Source: Adiantum capillus-veneris (taxonomy: Eukaryota; Streptophyta; Polypodiopsida; Polypodiales; Pteridaceae). Taken from it: a stretch of 64,000 bases of DNA. Numbering within the stretch: the first letter of the stretch is position 1; the number at the start of each line of letters is the position of its first letter. Below the pieces are notes generated by a model, which saw only the letters and a program-made list of their open reading frames with translations, searched no databases and was not told the DNA's origin. A program made the position numbers and the translations under genes. The DNA lies in contig CM043949.1 in the NCBI GenBank assembly GCA_014529385.2, positions 106,430,554 to 106,494,553 of the forward strand. The letters are read 5' to 3'. Below, in pieces: positions 44,424 through 57,000 of this stretch.

Positions 44424-46025
44424 ATGTTTGCATACTATAGACGCTTCATAGAAAAGTTATCACTAATAGCGGGACCATTACATGACCTAAGAAAGAAAAA
44501 TGTTAGGTACACATGGTCTACCAAGGAGAACAATGCTTTCAAAAAGCTTAAAGAAAAGCTTATCTCTCAACTTGTGCTTACATTGTCGGATCTCTCAAAG
44601 ACATTTGAGGTCAAATGTGATGCTTGTGGTGATTGCCTTGGAGCTGTTTTGCTCCAAGAAGGGCACACCATAGGCTATGAAAGTCAAAGGCTCTACCCTA
44701 TTAAGCAAGCTCTAGGCATATATGAAAAGGAACTCCTCGCAGTTCTACATGCCTTACACTCAAGGAAGCACTATTTATTAGGGACTCCTTTCATTCTGCG
44801 AACGGATCACCAAAGTCTTAAGTACTTCATGACGCAGACCAAGCTCTCTAACAAACAAATGAGGTGGGTGAATTTCCGTTCGCAATTTAATTTTCATATT
44901 GCTCACATTGCTGGCAATCATAATCAAGTAGCCGATGCACTCTCAAGATGGCCGAGAGTGAATGCGGTTTCCATAGCAACTCACAATGATCTATCTTGTA
45001 TGATAGATGAGTATGCTATTGATCCCGATTTTAGAGATGTGATTTCAGCCCTTGCACTAGGGAAGAAAGAGGGACCATTTACTCTACAAGATGGTTATCT
45101 TCTCTATGGCAATAGACTATGCATTACTAACTCACTCCATGAGAAAGTAATGTATGAATCTCATGCTCCTCCTTATGCGGGGCATAGAGGGATTCAGTCT
45201 ACCCTAAAGGGGATTGAAAAATATTTCTATTGGCCTACCATGAAAGTAAACATACAAGAGTATGTTTATAAATGTGTGGTATGCCAAAAGACAAAGTTTG
45301 ATAGAGGGAAGCAACGTAGATTGCTTCAACCTTTTCCAATCCCTAATTCAACATGGGAGAGCATATCCATGGATTTTATCTTTGGATTTTCTAAGTATAT
45401 CCATGGGAATACGGGAATATGGATGATAGTAGACAGGTTCAGTAAACAAGCTCATTTTATACCTGTCAAAAAGACTATCAAAGCCCATCAAATGGCAACC
45501 CTCTTCATTTCACAAATCTTCAAGTACCATGGCTTGCCAATGTCCACAATGTCGGATAGACCTAGGATGACCAGTATTTTTTGGAAGGGTCTCTCTGAGA
45601 ATTTAGGAACAAGGCTAAACTTCTCTTTGGCCTATCACCCGCAAACGGATGGCCAAAGTGAAATAGCTAACCTAACAATTCTCGATCTAGTAAAAGCCTA
45701 TGTAACGGAAGTAGATCAAAGATCCCAATGGGAGAAGTACTTACCCTTAGTGGAGTATGCCTACAATAACACTGTACATACTTTCACGGGAAAAGCACCT
45801 TTTGAGGTAATTGAGGGAAGATCAAAAAGTCCCCTGCTACTTAAGGTACACGGGAAGATCTTCGTTGCAGATGAGTATAGCCGAGACCTACAAGAATCTT
45901 TCCAAAAGATTAAGGATGCTATCTCTATCTCAGAGCAAAGGAAAAAGGCTACTGCTGAAAAGCACAGAAGAGCCCAAGCCTTTAAAGAAAATTATTGGGT
46001 CCTACTCAAATTTCCCAAGGCTTGA
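44424..46025 (+). CDS. pol: G1 RNase H and integrase (long open part)
   Basis: 533 open codons. It starts in the RT thumb (MFAYYRRFIEKLS). RNase H: CDACGDCLGAVLLQEGH, YEKELLAVLHAL (Glu), RTDHQSLKYF (Asp) and AGNHNQVADALSR. Integrase zinc domain: HAPPYAGHRG...YFYWPTM...CVVCQKTK (HHCC). Catalytic core: SMDFIFGFS (Asp 1), STMSDRPRMTSIFW (Asp 2) and AYHPQTDGQSEIAN (Glu). It stops at TGA 46023 inside the C-terminal domain, which then continues in another frame. It is a polyprotein segment, so the nominal ATG is not a biological start. The best-preserved gypsy sequence in the window. Confidence 0.93.
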   Translation: MFAYYRRFIEKLSLIAGPLHDLRKKNVRYTWSTKENNAFKKLKEKLISQLVLTLSDLSKTFEVKCDACGDCLGAVLLQEGHTIGYESQRLYPIKQALGIYEKELLAVLHALHSRKHYLLGTPFILRTDHQSLKYFMTQTKLSNKQMRWVNFRSQFNFHIAHIAGNHNQVADALSRWPRVNAVSIATHNDLSCMIDEYAIDPDFRDVISALALGKKEGPFTLQDGYLLYGNRLCITNSLHEKVMYESHAPPYAGHRGIQSTLKGIEKYFYWPTMKVNIQEYVYKCVVCQKTKFDRGKQRRLLQPFPIPNSTWESISMDFIFGFSKYIHGNTGIWMIVDRFSKQAHFIPVKKTIKAHQMATLFISQIFKYHGLPMSTMSDRPRMTSIFWKGLSENLGTRLNFSLAYHPQTDGQSEIANLTILDLVKAYVTEVDQRSQWEKYLPLVEYAYNNTVHTFTGKAPFEVIEGRSKSPLLLKVHGKIFVADEYSRDLQESFQKIKDAISISEQRKKATAEKHRRAQAFKENYWVLLKFPKA

Positions 46026-46449
46026 TTAAGGCACACGACGAGCAAGAATCCTATAGGACACCAAAAGTACTATGCTAAGTTAGCAAAAAGGTACTATGGT
46101 CCCTTCCAGATTCTTAGGCCAATTAATGAGATGGCCTATCAACTCAAGTTGCCCAGCCATTGGTTCATACACAATTCTTTTCATGTGAGCCTATTAAAGC
46201 CTTACAAAGGAGAGCCACCTCAAGAACCAACTATTGAAGACCCACCGGAGATTGAGGGACCAAGAAGCGGTGTTGCAGCCTAAATCCATCCTCTGACATG
46301 AAGACAAGGTACTAAGAGGCAGTAAGACTATCCGATGATATCTTATTAAGTTTAAGAATTATCCTTTTGAAGATGCTAGATGGATGCAAGGCATACAATT
46401 AAAGGATAACCTAAACCTTGTCAATGCTTACAATGCTTCTCAAGAGTAA
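46026..46449 (+). pseudogene. pol: G1 integrase C-terminal domain and chromodomain
   Basis: [33 protein letters not shown] and [10 protein letters not shown] form the usual gypsy integrase C-terminal module (GPF/Y-like). After a TAA, VLRGSKTIRxYLIKFKNYPF and EDARWM at about 46303-46385 look like a chromodomain, with aromatic positions in place. Chromodomains let chromoviruses integrate into chromatin with particular marks. Several stops break it. Confidence 0.8.
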
Positions 46450-46772
46450 GCAAATGTACAAATGTTAAAAATCAACAAAGTTGTCTTATAAAACTCTCTT
46501 TTTTTTTATTGTGCAGAAATGTGAAGTAGTATGTACGCTTAGATCATGTTTACGGAGACAACGTCTCCCAAACACCAAGTAGAGCTTGTCACTCTACTAT
46601 GGAAGATTGATAGGACTAATGTGCAAACATGCTTGCGACAGCTTAGGCTCTCAAGCACCAAATGAACTAGTCATCCATTCTGGAACAATGTCATAGGGTA
46701 ACATAGGGATTCTCTACCCACTAGGAAAAGGACTAATGAATATGCTTTATCTTCTCTACCCCATAGTCGATG

Positions 46773-46777
46773 ACGAC
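46773..46777. repeat. TSD of solo LTR, left copy
   Basis: ACGAC, repeated at 48367-48371. Confidence 0.88.
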
Positions 46778-48366
46778 TGTCATAATAATCAATATCTAAT
46801 TCTCCTAAATGATTTTCTCATATTAAACTGATCATTTAATGTGGGGAAGGCCAGGGGAGAAAAAGCTAGAATATTGGTTAAGCTAGCAGACCGGCCACAG
46901 TAGGGATCCAAAGGAGGGAAAATAGGGATCCAAAGGGGGGGCCATCTGCAAAAGAGCCATGTGCAACAATGGGCTAAAAAGACCCTAAGGTTCAGCCCAT
47001 TAAGACTTCCAAAATGCTAAGGTTCCAAAATTCAAAGGTTGTGTCCAAAGGTCAACCCTAGGGAAAATTGGATGCTTTGTGTGTGCCCTAAAAGTCTTTG
47101 CACATCCCTACATGGGAGGGGGCGAGCCCTAAAGGTAGGGGATGAGGGAGAAATCCACACACACACACACAGGCTCCCTTTACACAAAGGGAATGAGGGA
47201 CACATGTCAGCTCCCTAGGCCAGATGCCCACAAGGTGTGCCCAATTTCTATTGGATGACCCTTGAAGTGGACCAATGAGAATTAAGCTAGAGTAAATCTA
47301 GTTTAATGAATTTTAAAACATTTAATAAAAGAAACCAATGAGAATTAAGTCTCCTAGAAGACTATTGGGCAGTCTCCCAAGGGGTCCAATGAGCATTCAG
47401 GAGCCCCATGGCTTGCCTGATTCCTATTGGCCATGAGGCAAAGGGGTCCAATGAGAGTTTAGTTTAATTATTTAATTACCTAAAGCTCTCACAAAAGGGG
47501 AAAGGGGGACACATGTCAGAAGGCTATCACTTATGCTGCTTAATTGTAATTGGCTTGACTTGGGGAGGGCCGATGAGGCTTCAGCAAGAGCAATTAGCAA
47601 GAGGGCTCGCCCAAGAGAGAGAGAGGGGGCTGATTTTTGCAATGCATCATCACACACACTCACACAAGCTCATGTGTGAAGAAAGAGAAGACTATCTCTT
47701 CCCAAGCTTTAATGGAGAACTCATCACCTACTCCAGGCTGGTAAGATAGAAGCCTACATCAACACTCTCTTGGCATGTGGATGCAAATCCAACCAAGAGC
47801 CAAGCTTCAATGCATGCTCATCTCCTCTACCAAGCTAATTACTAAGCTAAGCTATGCTATATATGAGTGATTATGTGAGGAGATGTACATCTTTCTCGTA
47901 AGATACTCCTTCTTCCTCTCAATCTACTCTCATACCCTGCTAGCTCTCACCATCTTCGAAGGTGTGTGAGGTCTTGGGTCTGAGAACGGGGATAATTCAA
48001 TTTGTGTTTGTTAAGTGTTTTGCTTAGTGCATGAAGTTTCCATCTTCATTGCACTAGCTAGTCTTGAAGGAACACAAAGAATTGTATTGTACAATGTCTC
48101 TCTTGATGGGAGAAACCATAATACAAAGCCTTTTGGAGGGGGGACCGGCTCCATGAAAATCTGGTCCTCAACTGTTGTCAATAGCTTAATCTCTCTCTCT
48201 CTTTTGAAAGTATTGTCGATGCTATCTAACTAGGTGTTATGCTTTTTGTTGCTCTCTCCACCCAAGCACTCTTGTAATTCTCATTAGGAATCTATTCTAT
48301 TGAAATGCCCACTATGTTCATGCTAATTTCTGCTACTCATAAGTTATTAGGCCATTAAATGTTACA
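46778..48366 (+). mobile_element. Solo LTR of the G1 family
   Basis: 1,589 bp, TGTCATAATAATC...AAATGTTACA, with the perfect 5-bp TSD ACGAC on both sides. It sits just upstream of the G1 polypurine region and is not the G1 3' LTR, because a second LTR start follows at 48394. It gives the uninterrupted sequence used to verify the three pieces of the G1 5' LTR. It includes a (CA)n patch near 47158-47171. Confidence 0.92.
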
Positions 48367-48393
48367 ACGACTATGATTTCAACAGAGAGGTAA

Positions 48394-48496
48394 TGTCATA
48401 ATATTCAATATCTAATTCTCCTAAATGATTTTCTCATGTTAAACTGATCATTTAATATGGGGAAGTGCCAAGGGAGAAAAAGCTAGAATATTGGTT
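48394..48496 (+). repeat. G1 3' LTR, truncated start
   Basis: TGTCATAATATTCAATATC... follows the purine-rich AACAGAGAGGTAA. It matches the first 103 bp of the LTR up to GAATATTGGTT and then changes to unrelated AT-rich DNA. The rest of the LTR is not found in the window. Confidence 0.85.
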
Positions 48497-51400
48497 CAAT
48501 TTTTGATTGATTAAGTTGATCCCATTGAGTTGCTAAATCATTGCTAAAATTAGGTGTGTGTGCCTAATTGATGGAATTTATGCCTAATTTGATGAAATTG
48601 GAATGAAATTGAACACCTAAATGCTTGTAGATTGATGATTTTGCAAAAAATGTGTGTGCAACATTGGGAATTGGCCTAATTTCGTTGCGAATTGAGCTAA
48701 AATTTGGATTTGTGTACCTAATTTTTGTGTGTGTGCAATGCTAAATTGAGTTAAAATTTGATCAATTTTTGATTAAAAATGAGTTAGTTTAGCATGTATA
48801 TACTCAAGTATGTGTGATCAAGTGTGCAATTGATGAAATGCAATGAGTGTTTAATGAAATTTTCGCACAAATCGACGGCCTAAATTTAGGTGTGTGTGCC
48901 TAATTAATGCCCAATTATGCCTAAATTGTGAATGATTAATTGGTATTTTACCAATTATGATGATTAATTTGGCCAATAGTTGATTACACTAATGAGAGTG
49001 CCATGCAATCGCATTATCTATCTAAATTGAAATGAATGATTGATGTTGATCATCTAATCATAGTGATTGAATAGACCTAAACATTTGTGTGTGAGTTATC
49101 AAATCAATTGCGAGGAATGACTCAATTGCCCATAATTGAGAATGATTTTATGTATTGCCATTGAGTTGTATGCCAATTCGATTGGTTATGGCAAAAATTT
49201 TCATTACATTGTGCATTTTCAAAGTGCCATAATCAAATTTGTGTAGCCATTCAAATTTAAACCAAGTCCAATTGGATTCGAGTGATTTGAGCAAATGGAT
49301 ATGAGCATGCTATTAAATCGGACTCGAATTGGGTCAAAGTTTGATCATCCATATGAAGTATGTGCATTATGTAATTGATGGATTGGAAATTGACTTCAAA
49401 GCATAAAAATTTCCCAATTAAAAGTGTGAGATCGAGTTATCCTCAATTGGGGACAATGCGGAGGGTAAATGAATGTATTGTGCACAAAATAACGATAATT
49501 TTAATGATGAATTGGCTTTAATTCTCATTATGTTGCTTCAAGCAATGAGATGTGTGCATGATTAAGTGTTTAGGATTGGAGTGAATGACTCAATTCGTGC
49601 CAATTGGGAATGATTGATGTGCAATCACCATTACATCGTATGCTAAGACGATCGGATGAAGGTTTTTTACTAATCAAAGATCTTTTGTGAAGGGATGGTG
49701 ACCAATAAAACAAAACAAGGTTTTGATGCTTCAAGAGATTTCAATTGACACTTCATCATTTGCTCTAAATGCCATATGTGCTATATGAGCATGATGTATA
49801 CATCGGTTGTGTGCTTTGATTGTGTGATAATTTCTATGCACAAATTGTCGTATTTTGCACTCATGGTTGGCTTGTTGCAGAACATGCTTTAGTGCTTGGC
49901 TCGATTGCATTATCATTGCACTAAACGAAAAAAAAAATCCGTATGACATGCATGGGGTTTGAGAGCTACATGGGATGATAAAGTTGATGCTCAGTCGGGA
50001 CTTTGTGCTTAAACTTAACATTGCTTGTGAATTTTAATGCTTGAATTGAATGGGAAATTATTTGAAAGCATTAAAATTGAGCTTGTTTTGATGGACAAGA
50101 GTGTGTGTAAAAATTTGAACTTGGCTTTGTGCATGTTTTAGTGCTTGTATTGGATGATCAAAAGCTTTCATGCACTAACAATTGAGCTTCATTTTGAAGG
50201 GGTGTGGCAGATGTGTGATTCCAAATGATCCAAGAAAGGGTCATCATTGCAAAATTTGCAAAATGTGGCTAATTAGAGCCATTCCAGATGTTTGGATTAA
50301 AGTTGTAATGCTAGCTCATAGCTTGGTCTAAAAATGCAAATTTTTTCATTTGAGCTAGTATTTACCCAAACTTTTTTGAGCTTTAAGTGCATAATTTGGC
50401 TAGTGAGAGCCGTTCATTTTCATTTCATTAAGTTGCAGTCATCTCTAGCTCATAGAGTGTGCTCTAAAGTTGTAAAATTTATTGAGCTAGTTGTTAGCCA
50501 ACTTTTTGAAAAGCTTTAAAATGTAAAATTTGGCTTTCAAGAGCCACTTCATTTCATTCAAAAGATGCATTATTTTCAGCTCTTGTATTGTTTTTTCCAT
50601 ACTTCAAGTGAGCTAGAAACTAATCAACTTTGAATCATGCATGAGAGATGGTTGAAATTACACTATTTGCTTCTGTAGAAGCTCATTTTATCTCTCATGG
50701 TTGATGTGTATGAATAAATTTGCTACATTAGAGCATCATGTGCATAACCAAAGGCACTTTTTTCCCTTGGGTTTTTTCCCTTTGGCAAATTCGGGTATGC
50801 AAGACCCTAGCTTTAGGTTTTTATTAATGATTTTTGTGTGGCTTTTCAATAATTGGCTTTTGTAGCTTGTGTTTACACTTAGCTTCAAAAGGCTTCTTTT
50901 TGCAAATAAAAAGGATCAAGAGACTTCTCTACAAAGGGGATGCTTGCTCAAGGATGCTCAAAAGAGCATGAATAGGTGTAATCCTTCCATGATTTTGCTC
51001 TTTGTTCATCTCTCCACTCTCTTGCTTGGTTTAAGTGAAATTTTGCTTCTAAGCTATGGTTTTTTTCATTTTCGAAAGCTAGGCATTTTAAAGTTTCAAC
51101 ACTTTGCTTTGTGAAAATTAAACTCATCAAAAAATTAGGTTTTATGTGTGTAAATCATAGGTAATTGGCCTTGACCTTAGATTAATATAGGTTCATTTCT
51201 TGCTAGTCGTAGATTCTTAGTGATAGTCTTAATACTTCACTCATTTTTGTCATGACCTAGGGCTATGATTAGTCTTTAGTCTTCTTTACTCCAATTTCCA
51301 CTAGTATCTCATAAAGGAAGTAATAAAAAATGTGCTAAAAAATGAATCATGAAGCAAACAAGTGTCCCAAAAAGTAGCAAAAATGCTACTAAGGCACATG

Positions 51401-52136
51401 AAAATAAAAATTCTATGTTATGTTGTGTCTTTGTGAGGCCTAGCGCCTTATTGGAACTTGGTAGGCGAGGGGAATCACTTTGGCTCGCTTGGTCAAGGCC
51501 CTAAACCAATGCCCTGGGATGATAGGGGTTAGCCGTCGCCTTGGTAAGCTAGTAGGCTTTTGGAACACCTTCTTGACAGTTCAAGGAGCTGAGAGTCGCA
51601 CCTAGACTTGCCTTGGGGTGGTAGCCTTGTGATTGTGCTTTAATTTTTCAATGAATGACTAAATCAAAACTTCCATGAGCTTCAAAAAGCTTTAACAATG
51701 TACTAATAGATTAGGAGCTTTTTTATAGCCCATAGACATGATAGACTTGAATGATTTATTAAGATTGTTCACATAGTTTTTAGGCTAGTAGGTTTATGAA
51801 CTTGCATTAGCCTAGAGTCATAATTGATTGCTTGTGTTTCATGCATAAAACTGAAATTTCAAGTGGTTTAATCTTCACAATAGTTTGAGTTATTTTTTGC
51901 TTTATGTTGTCTAGTTTTTTACTATGATTAACCCATCTTTTAGAAGCAAAAAATCACTTTGCCTGATTGTTCATTTATGCTTCATGTTTTATTCATTCTT
52001 GGTGGCCTTTGATGCTCATTACTTGTTCTTATGTTTTGCAGCTCAACATTTCTTCCTTGGACTTGCTTTCTAACATGTCACCGTGTCTTGCTTCACCGGC
52101 ACACGAGGACATGCGCCAAATTAGGAAGGGGGAGAG
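48497..52136 (+). other. AT-rich internal DNA of a retroelement-like unit
   Basis: About 3.6 kb with no long open frame. The word TAGGTGTGTGTGCCTAATT and relatives recur at 48550-48900. At 51967-52152 a short frame ends HEDMRQIRKGE followed by GTTAG. The purine tract AGGAAGGGGGAGAG (52123-52136) then precedes an LTR-like TG start. The layout suggests the 3' part of a plus-oriented element whose 5' end is missing or diverged. Confidence 0.5.
50255..50645 (+). repeat. Degenerate tandem repeats, about 140-160 bp
   Basis: Three diverged units share the order ATTTGGCTA/TTT...GAGAGCC, then TTCATT, then AGCTCAT/TTG, then GAGCTAG...CCAACTTT, then CTTTAA. Similarity is visible by eye but is low. Confidence 0.55.
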
Positions 52137-54021
52137 TGTTAGTAGCGGCTAACGGCTACACCAATTATGCACCAAGTTGTGGATGTGCCATAGTGCACAA
52201 TATTTACTTTTCATTGTATAGGGCTTGGGCTCATTTAGGAGTTCCAAAGTTGTATGAGTTTACGCTAGAGAGCTCACTTTATCCCATAGTTGAAAGGTTT
52301 GAGGCCCAAAGCTATAAAAGAGCCCTATGCTTAATAAGAGGTCATTCTTGAGTGGTCCTTTTGAGAACTCTCTCCCTAGAGGAGGTCTTGATGGCCTAGC
52401 CTTTGAGCTTAATGTCCATGCTTAGAAGGCTAGTGCTAATCACATGTAATTAGTGTAATCCTCTCTTAATTAATCTAGTCTTCATTATGTTGTCAATCAT
52501 GTTTATCTACTTTCCTTCATTGTTTTGAAGTATTGATCTTCTCTAATCTAACTCTTACTTATGCTAAGCTACTCCGATTAGTGGAGTCCTTATCTAACTC
52601 TCTTGATTAAGCGGAGTGGGTGTACTCATGATTGAGGGATTAGAGTTGTCCTCTAATGGTGTTCTTGTGTGTGTGTAGGTTTAAGAAGCTTTGAGCTTAA
52701 TTTGATTATGTGTGACTTGATTTGGACACCATGATGGGCATGGTTGGGGTGGCCGACTTGAATGCGATCTTGTGTGCTTAATCGTCAATGCATGTAATTA
52801 GAGTTGTGCTTGAGAGATTCCAAGATTAATGTGTTTCACTTCGTTGCTTGATGTGTGTAGATGATTGCTTGAAATTGATGCTTGATGTGCGATTAGCATT
52901 TGGGATGATTTCTATTTGCATTGGAGGATGCACGCTCTTGAATCCTCTCAATCTTTGCATCCGATGACGCTCTCGCACATTCTTTGTGTGATGCCTCCAA
53001 GCCCTATCCAGGTCATGCTCTCTCTCTTCGGATTGATAGATTTTGTGGGAGATTGCCTATGCTATGGCGGGCCTCCAACATTATGGCGAGCCTCCAACAA
53101 AATCTATCAATCCGGAGAGAGAGAGAGAGAGAGAGAGCATGACCCGGCTAGGGCTTGGAGGCATCACACAAAGAATGTGCGAGAGCCTCATCTAATGCAA
53201 AGATTGAGAGGATTCAAGAGCGTACATCCTCCAATGCAAATAGAAATCATCCCAAATCAACTAATGCTAATCGCACATCAAGCATCAATTTCAAACAATC
53301 ATCTACTCACATTAAGCAACGAAGTGAAACACACTAATCTTGGAATCTCTCAAGCACAACTCTAATTACATGCATTGACGATTAAGCACACAAGATCGCA
53401 TTCAAGTCGGCCACCCCAACCATGCCCATCATGGTGTCCAAATTAAGTCACACATAATCAAATTAAGCTCAAGGCTTCTTAAACCTACACACACATAAGC
53501 ATACCATTAGAGGACAACTCTAATCCCTCAATCACGAGTACGCCCACTCCGCTTAATCAAGAGAGTTAGATAAGGACTCCACTAATCGGAGTAGCTTAGC
53601 ATAAGTAAGAGTTAGATTAGAGAAGATCAACACTTCAAAACAATGAAGGAAAGTAGATAAACATGATTGACAACATAATGAAGAGTAGATTAATTAAGAG
53701 AGGATTACACTAATTACATGTGATTAGCACTAGCCTTCTAATCATGGGCATTAAGCTCAAAGGCTAGGCCATCAAGACCTCCTCTAGGGAGAGAGTTCTC
53801 AAAAGGACCACTCAAGAATGACCTCTCATTAAGCATAGGGCTCTTTTATAGCTTTGAGCCTCAAACCCTTCAACTATGGGATAAAGTGAGCTCTCTAGCT
53901 TAAACTCATACAACTTTGGAACTCCTAAATGAGCTCAAGCCCTATACAATGAAAAGTAAATATTGTGCACTATGGCACATCCACAGCTTGTAATTGGTGT
54001 AGCCGTTAGCCGCTGCTAACA
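52137..54021. repeat. Large LTR-like palindrome
   Basis: The left arm 52137-53046 starts TGTTAGTAGCGGCTAACGG. The right arm 53097-54021 ends CCGTTAGCCGCTGCTAACA and is the inverted copy, roughly 95% alike by eye. The spacer of about 50 bp contains a small repeat (ATGGCGGGCCTCCAACA and ATGGCGAGCCTCCAACA). Each arm begins TG when read inward, and each is preceded by a purine-rich tract and a segment encoding DMxQI-x-K-E. The arms look like two facing 3' LTRs of one family. Frames inside are not genes. GA runs near the centre belong to the arms. Confidence 0.88.
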
Positions 54022-57000
54022 TTCCTAAAACATTCCTCTCTTAGGTACTTCCACTAACATTCCTTTCTTGCTATTTGTTGCATGTCCTTGTGCAAGCTTT
54101 TTCTTTGGCTCCAGTAGTCAATTTGAGTGTCTTCATGGTTTGTCTGAACTTTTTCGCTCAAACTACCACGTCTGCTTGAATAGAGATGTCCTAGAATGGG
54201 TTGTTGAGAATTGTGCTTTGATAGGCGACATGGCATGCTTGTAGGTGTTTGATGAGAGGGTTGGGTTGAAAATTGTGGAATCCATCTCAAAGAAGCTGGT
54301 GATGAATTCCTTTTCAAAAAATAATTCAAAGACAAAAAAATGATCCTAGTATACGTTCCCATAAGAATTAATATTATGGCTGGGGACTTTTGTTTTAAGA
54401 TTCCATGCTATTCCTTGGGTTCCTTCTAAGAACATGTGTCACGACCTCTTTGAAGCTTTGATGATCCTTGGATGTCCCCAAATGGATGTATACACGTGAT
54501 GATCATCTTGGAAATTTTTGTGAGCATTTGACATGTCAAATCTGAGAAATCACGCATCCGAGTGATCATCAATTTCATTGTATGAATCATATAGGACTGT
54601 GTTGTCTTGTAGATTTCTATGGGCTTTGAAAGCATTGGGTAGTTGAGGATAGAGGGTGGACGGCTTCTCTAGATGTAGTAGCTATCCCAAGATCGTTATC
54701 GAGAGATTGCACAGTATATCGGATTGAGCATTTATGTATGCGATTTTATCTTGAGGGTGCTTTTCAAACCATTTTTTTCTCTAGAGTGGTTGGCTCTCTA
54801 GGATCAAATCATTTGATCTTCTATGATTGGCACTTCCTCATAATATCTATTTGCTCTATATCTTCTTCAATATCATATAGCCCGCCCCCTATAGATGTGC
54901 TCGATATGTCCAAGGGGGGTAGATCTACTCTTTTAGACTCAATCGTTGGTTGTGTGGTTTGATGGGAAAGTATTATGGCTCTGGCTTGCATGGCACTAAT
55001 TGCCAGATCTTTGTTTTGAATCTCTTGGGCATGATTCTCAACTTGGCTAGCTAAATCAACTTTGTTTTTGCCAGCTACTCTTGCAATTCATTGATTTTTT
55101 TAATCTTTTTGGTTTTGTATGGCCATTTTCTTGACAATCACCATTTGTCTTTCATATTTCTCTTGTGCAAGCTCCGCATTGAAAGCTTTGATTTCCTCTA
55201 TTATGGAAATTGGGTTCTGAGTTCAAGGTTGGAGCTAACACATCTTGCATAGTGTATGTCTAACTACATCGTAAGAATCACTCAATTTTTCACATCTTTG
55301 TTTCTCTCTTGCCAGCTTTTCTTCTAATGCTTGTTGCTCCACTTGGAGTTCACTATTAGCTGCAACTTGATCTTTAAGGTCCTAAAAAAGACTCATTGTG
55401 TCTCTTTTCTCCCATTCTAGTGCAGCTTGCAAGCTCTCTTTGTTGTCATGGAGACTATCAATTTCTTGTTCTAGCCTTGCATTCTCTCTAATTACTGCAT
55501 TTGCCTCCTCTTTAGCATCTCTAGCATCCAATTCCCTCAATTTTTATACAGCTCTCTTGCATCAAAATTGGATCTTGATCATTTCTAAGTGTTGCTCGAG
55601 CTCAAAGATTGGTAGCTCTAGATTGGGGTGGAACTTGTCTGCCCACTTGTGTAGCGAGTTGTTGGGAATTGCTAGCCATTGACTCTCTTTTTTCGTCTTT
55701 TTTCTCTTATTCTTCTTCTTCTTCTTCTTTCCTATCTTGAACAACTTGTGTTGGATCTTTGCTCCATTTGTGTCTTCTTTAGATTTTCTTCAACTTTTGA
55801 TTGGTTCTCTTGATCTTGGGTTTTCTTCTTTTTCCTCAGTAGTAGGAGAAGGTGTTACAGGCTTTGGGGAGACCTGTTGTTGCTCAGTCTCCATTACTGT
55901 CTCCCGTTGCTTAGTGGTACTGTCTCTTTTGGAACTTTTTTATGTGTGGAGTGTTGGATTCTTATTGGGGATTACAAATCATCTATCTTTTGTCTTTTGG
56001 AATCTTGAGCTTCTCTTTGTTCAGTTTTTCTTTTTAGTACATATTGTACATATTACCAAAATGAGCCAGCTAGCTCAGCTTCCTGTTCAACTTTATTTCA
56101 TTGAAATCTCTTGATCTTTTCCATCTACTCAGCTACCTTGATCTTCAAGATTTTTGTCAAGCTGAATGTCATCCTCATCATCAGTCTTTGAACCAACTTT
56201 GTCCATCTTCTTCTTTGCAGCCACTATCTTTGCCGCCCATTCTTCTCTCAATTGTTGAGCTTCCTCCATTGGTCTTTGGACTTGCATCTTGGGGATTTGC
56301 TTAGCTAGTTAGTGCCCTTTGCGGATCCATGGGGCTATGATATTAAATGCTTCTTCTTCTTATTCTGTTGATTGCTATCAAAATTCTTGGGCTTTATTTC
56401 TCGAGTAAGCTCTATATCAAGTACGATTGTGTTGTTGTTTGGGGTCTTGGCCTCCTTCTCTTTGAGGGTGTAGTAGAAGAACTTCTTATGGAGTGGACAA
56501 CATGCTTTGCTTTATGGAGTAATTATAGCTGTGATTCTACTTTTGATAGTTGGTCAATCATTCCTAGGGTAGGCTATCCGAGTGAGGACTAGGCATGCAT
56601 TCATATATGTCTTGTTTCTTTGCTCCATTGGAGATTGGCTGCTACTAGATTTTCAAGGATATAACTGCCCAGATCGCATTTGACTACCCTTCTTTTAGCT
56701 AATCCCATGGTCATAACCATTGCTCTGTGTAGATTGGGCTCAGTGTAACGTGGTGTCTTCTAGACTTTAAGGTGTTGGGAAATCAACCATAATGGAAGCT
56801 CCGTATTTGAATAGATCAAATCTTTGTAAGTGAACTTTTGTCTTTGGTGCTTGATGAAGACCTTATCATTTTTTATTGCTTTGGTATTATGAAGGAGGTT
56901 GTGATTGCCAGCAAAGATATGGAGGGCCTGGTTGATTAGCTTGTTGGTGATTCTCACCTTGACCGTGGCACCATCCTTGTCCCGATAGTGCTGCCTCCCG

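Noticed and set aside
46778-48366. 3' LTR of G1
   Set aside because: It has its own perfect TSD (ACGAC), and a second LTR start follows after a purine tract at 48394, so it is a separate solo LTR.
52916-53365. 149-codon open frame across the palindrome centre
   Set aside because: It spans both arms of an inverted repeat and a GA run, with no protein-like motif.
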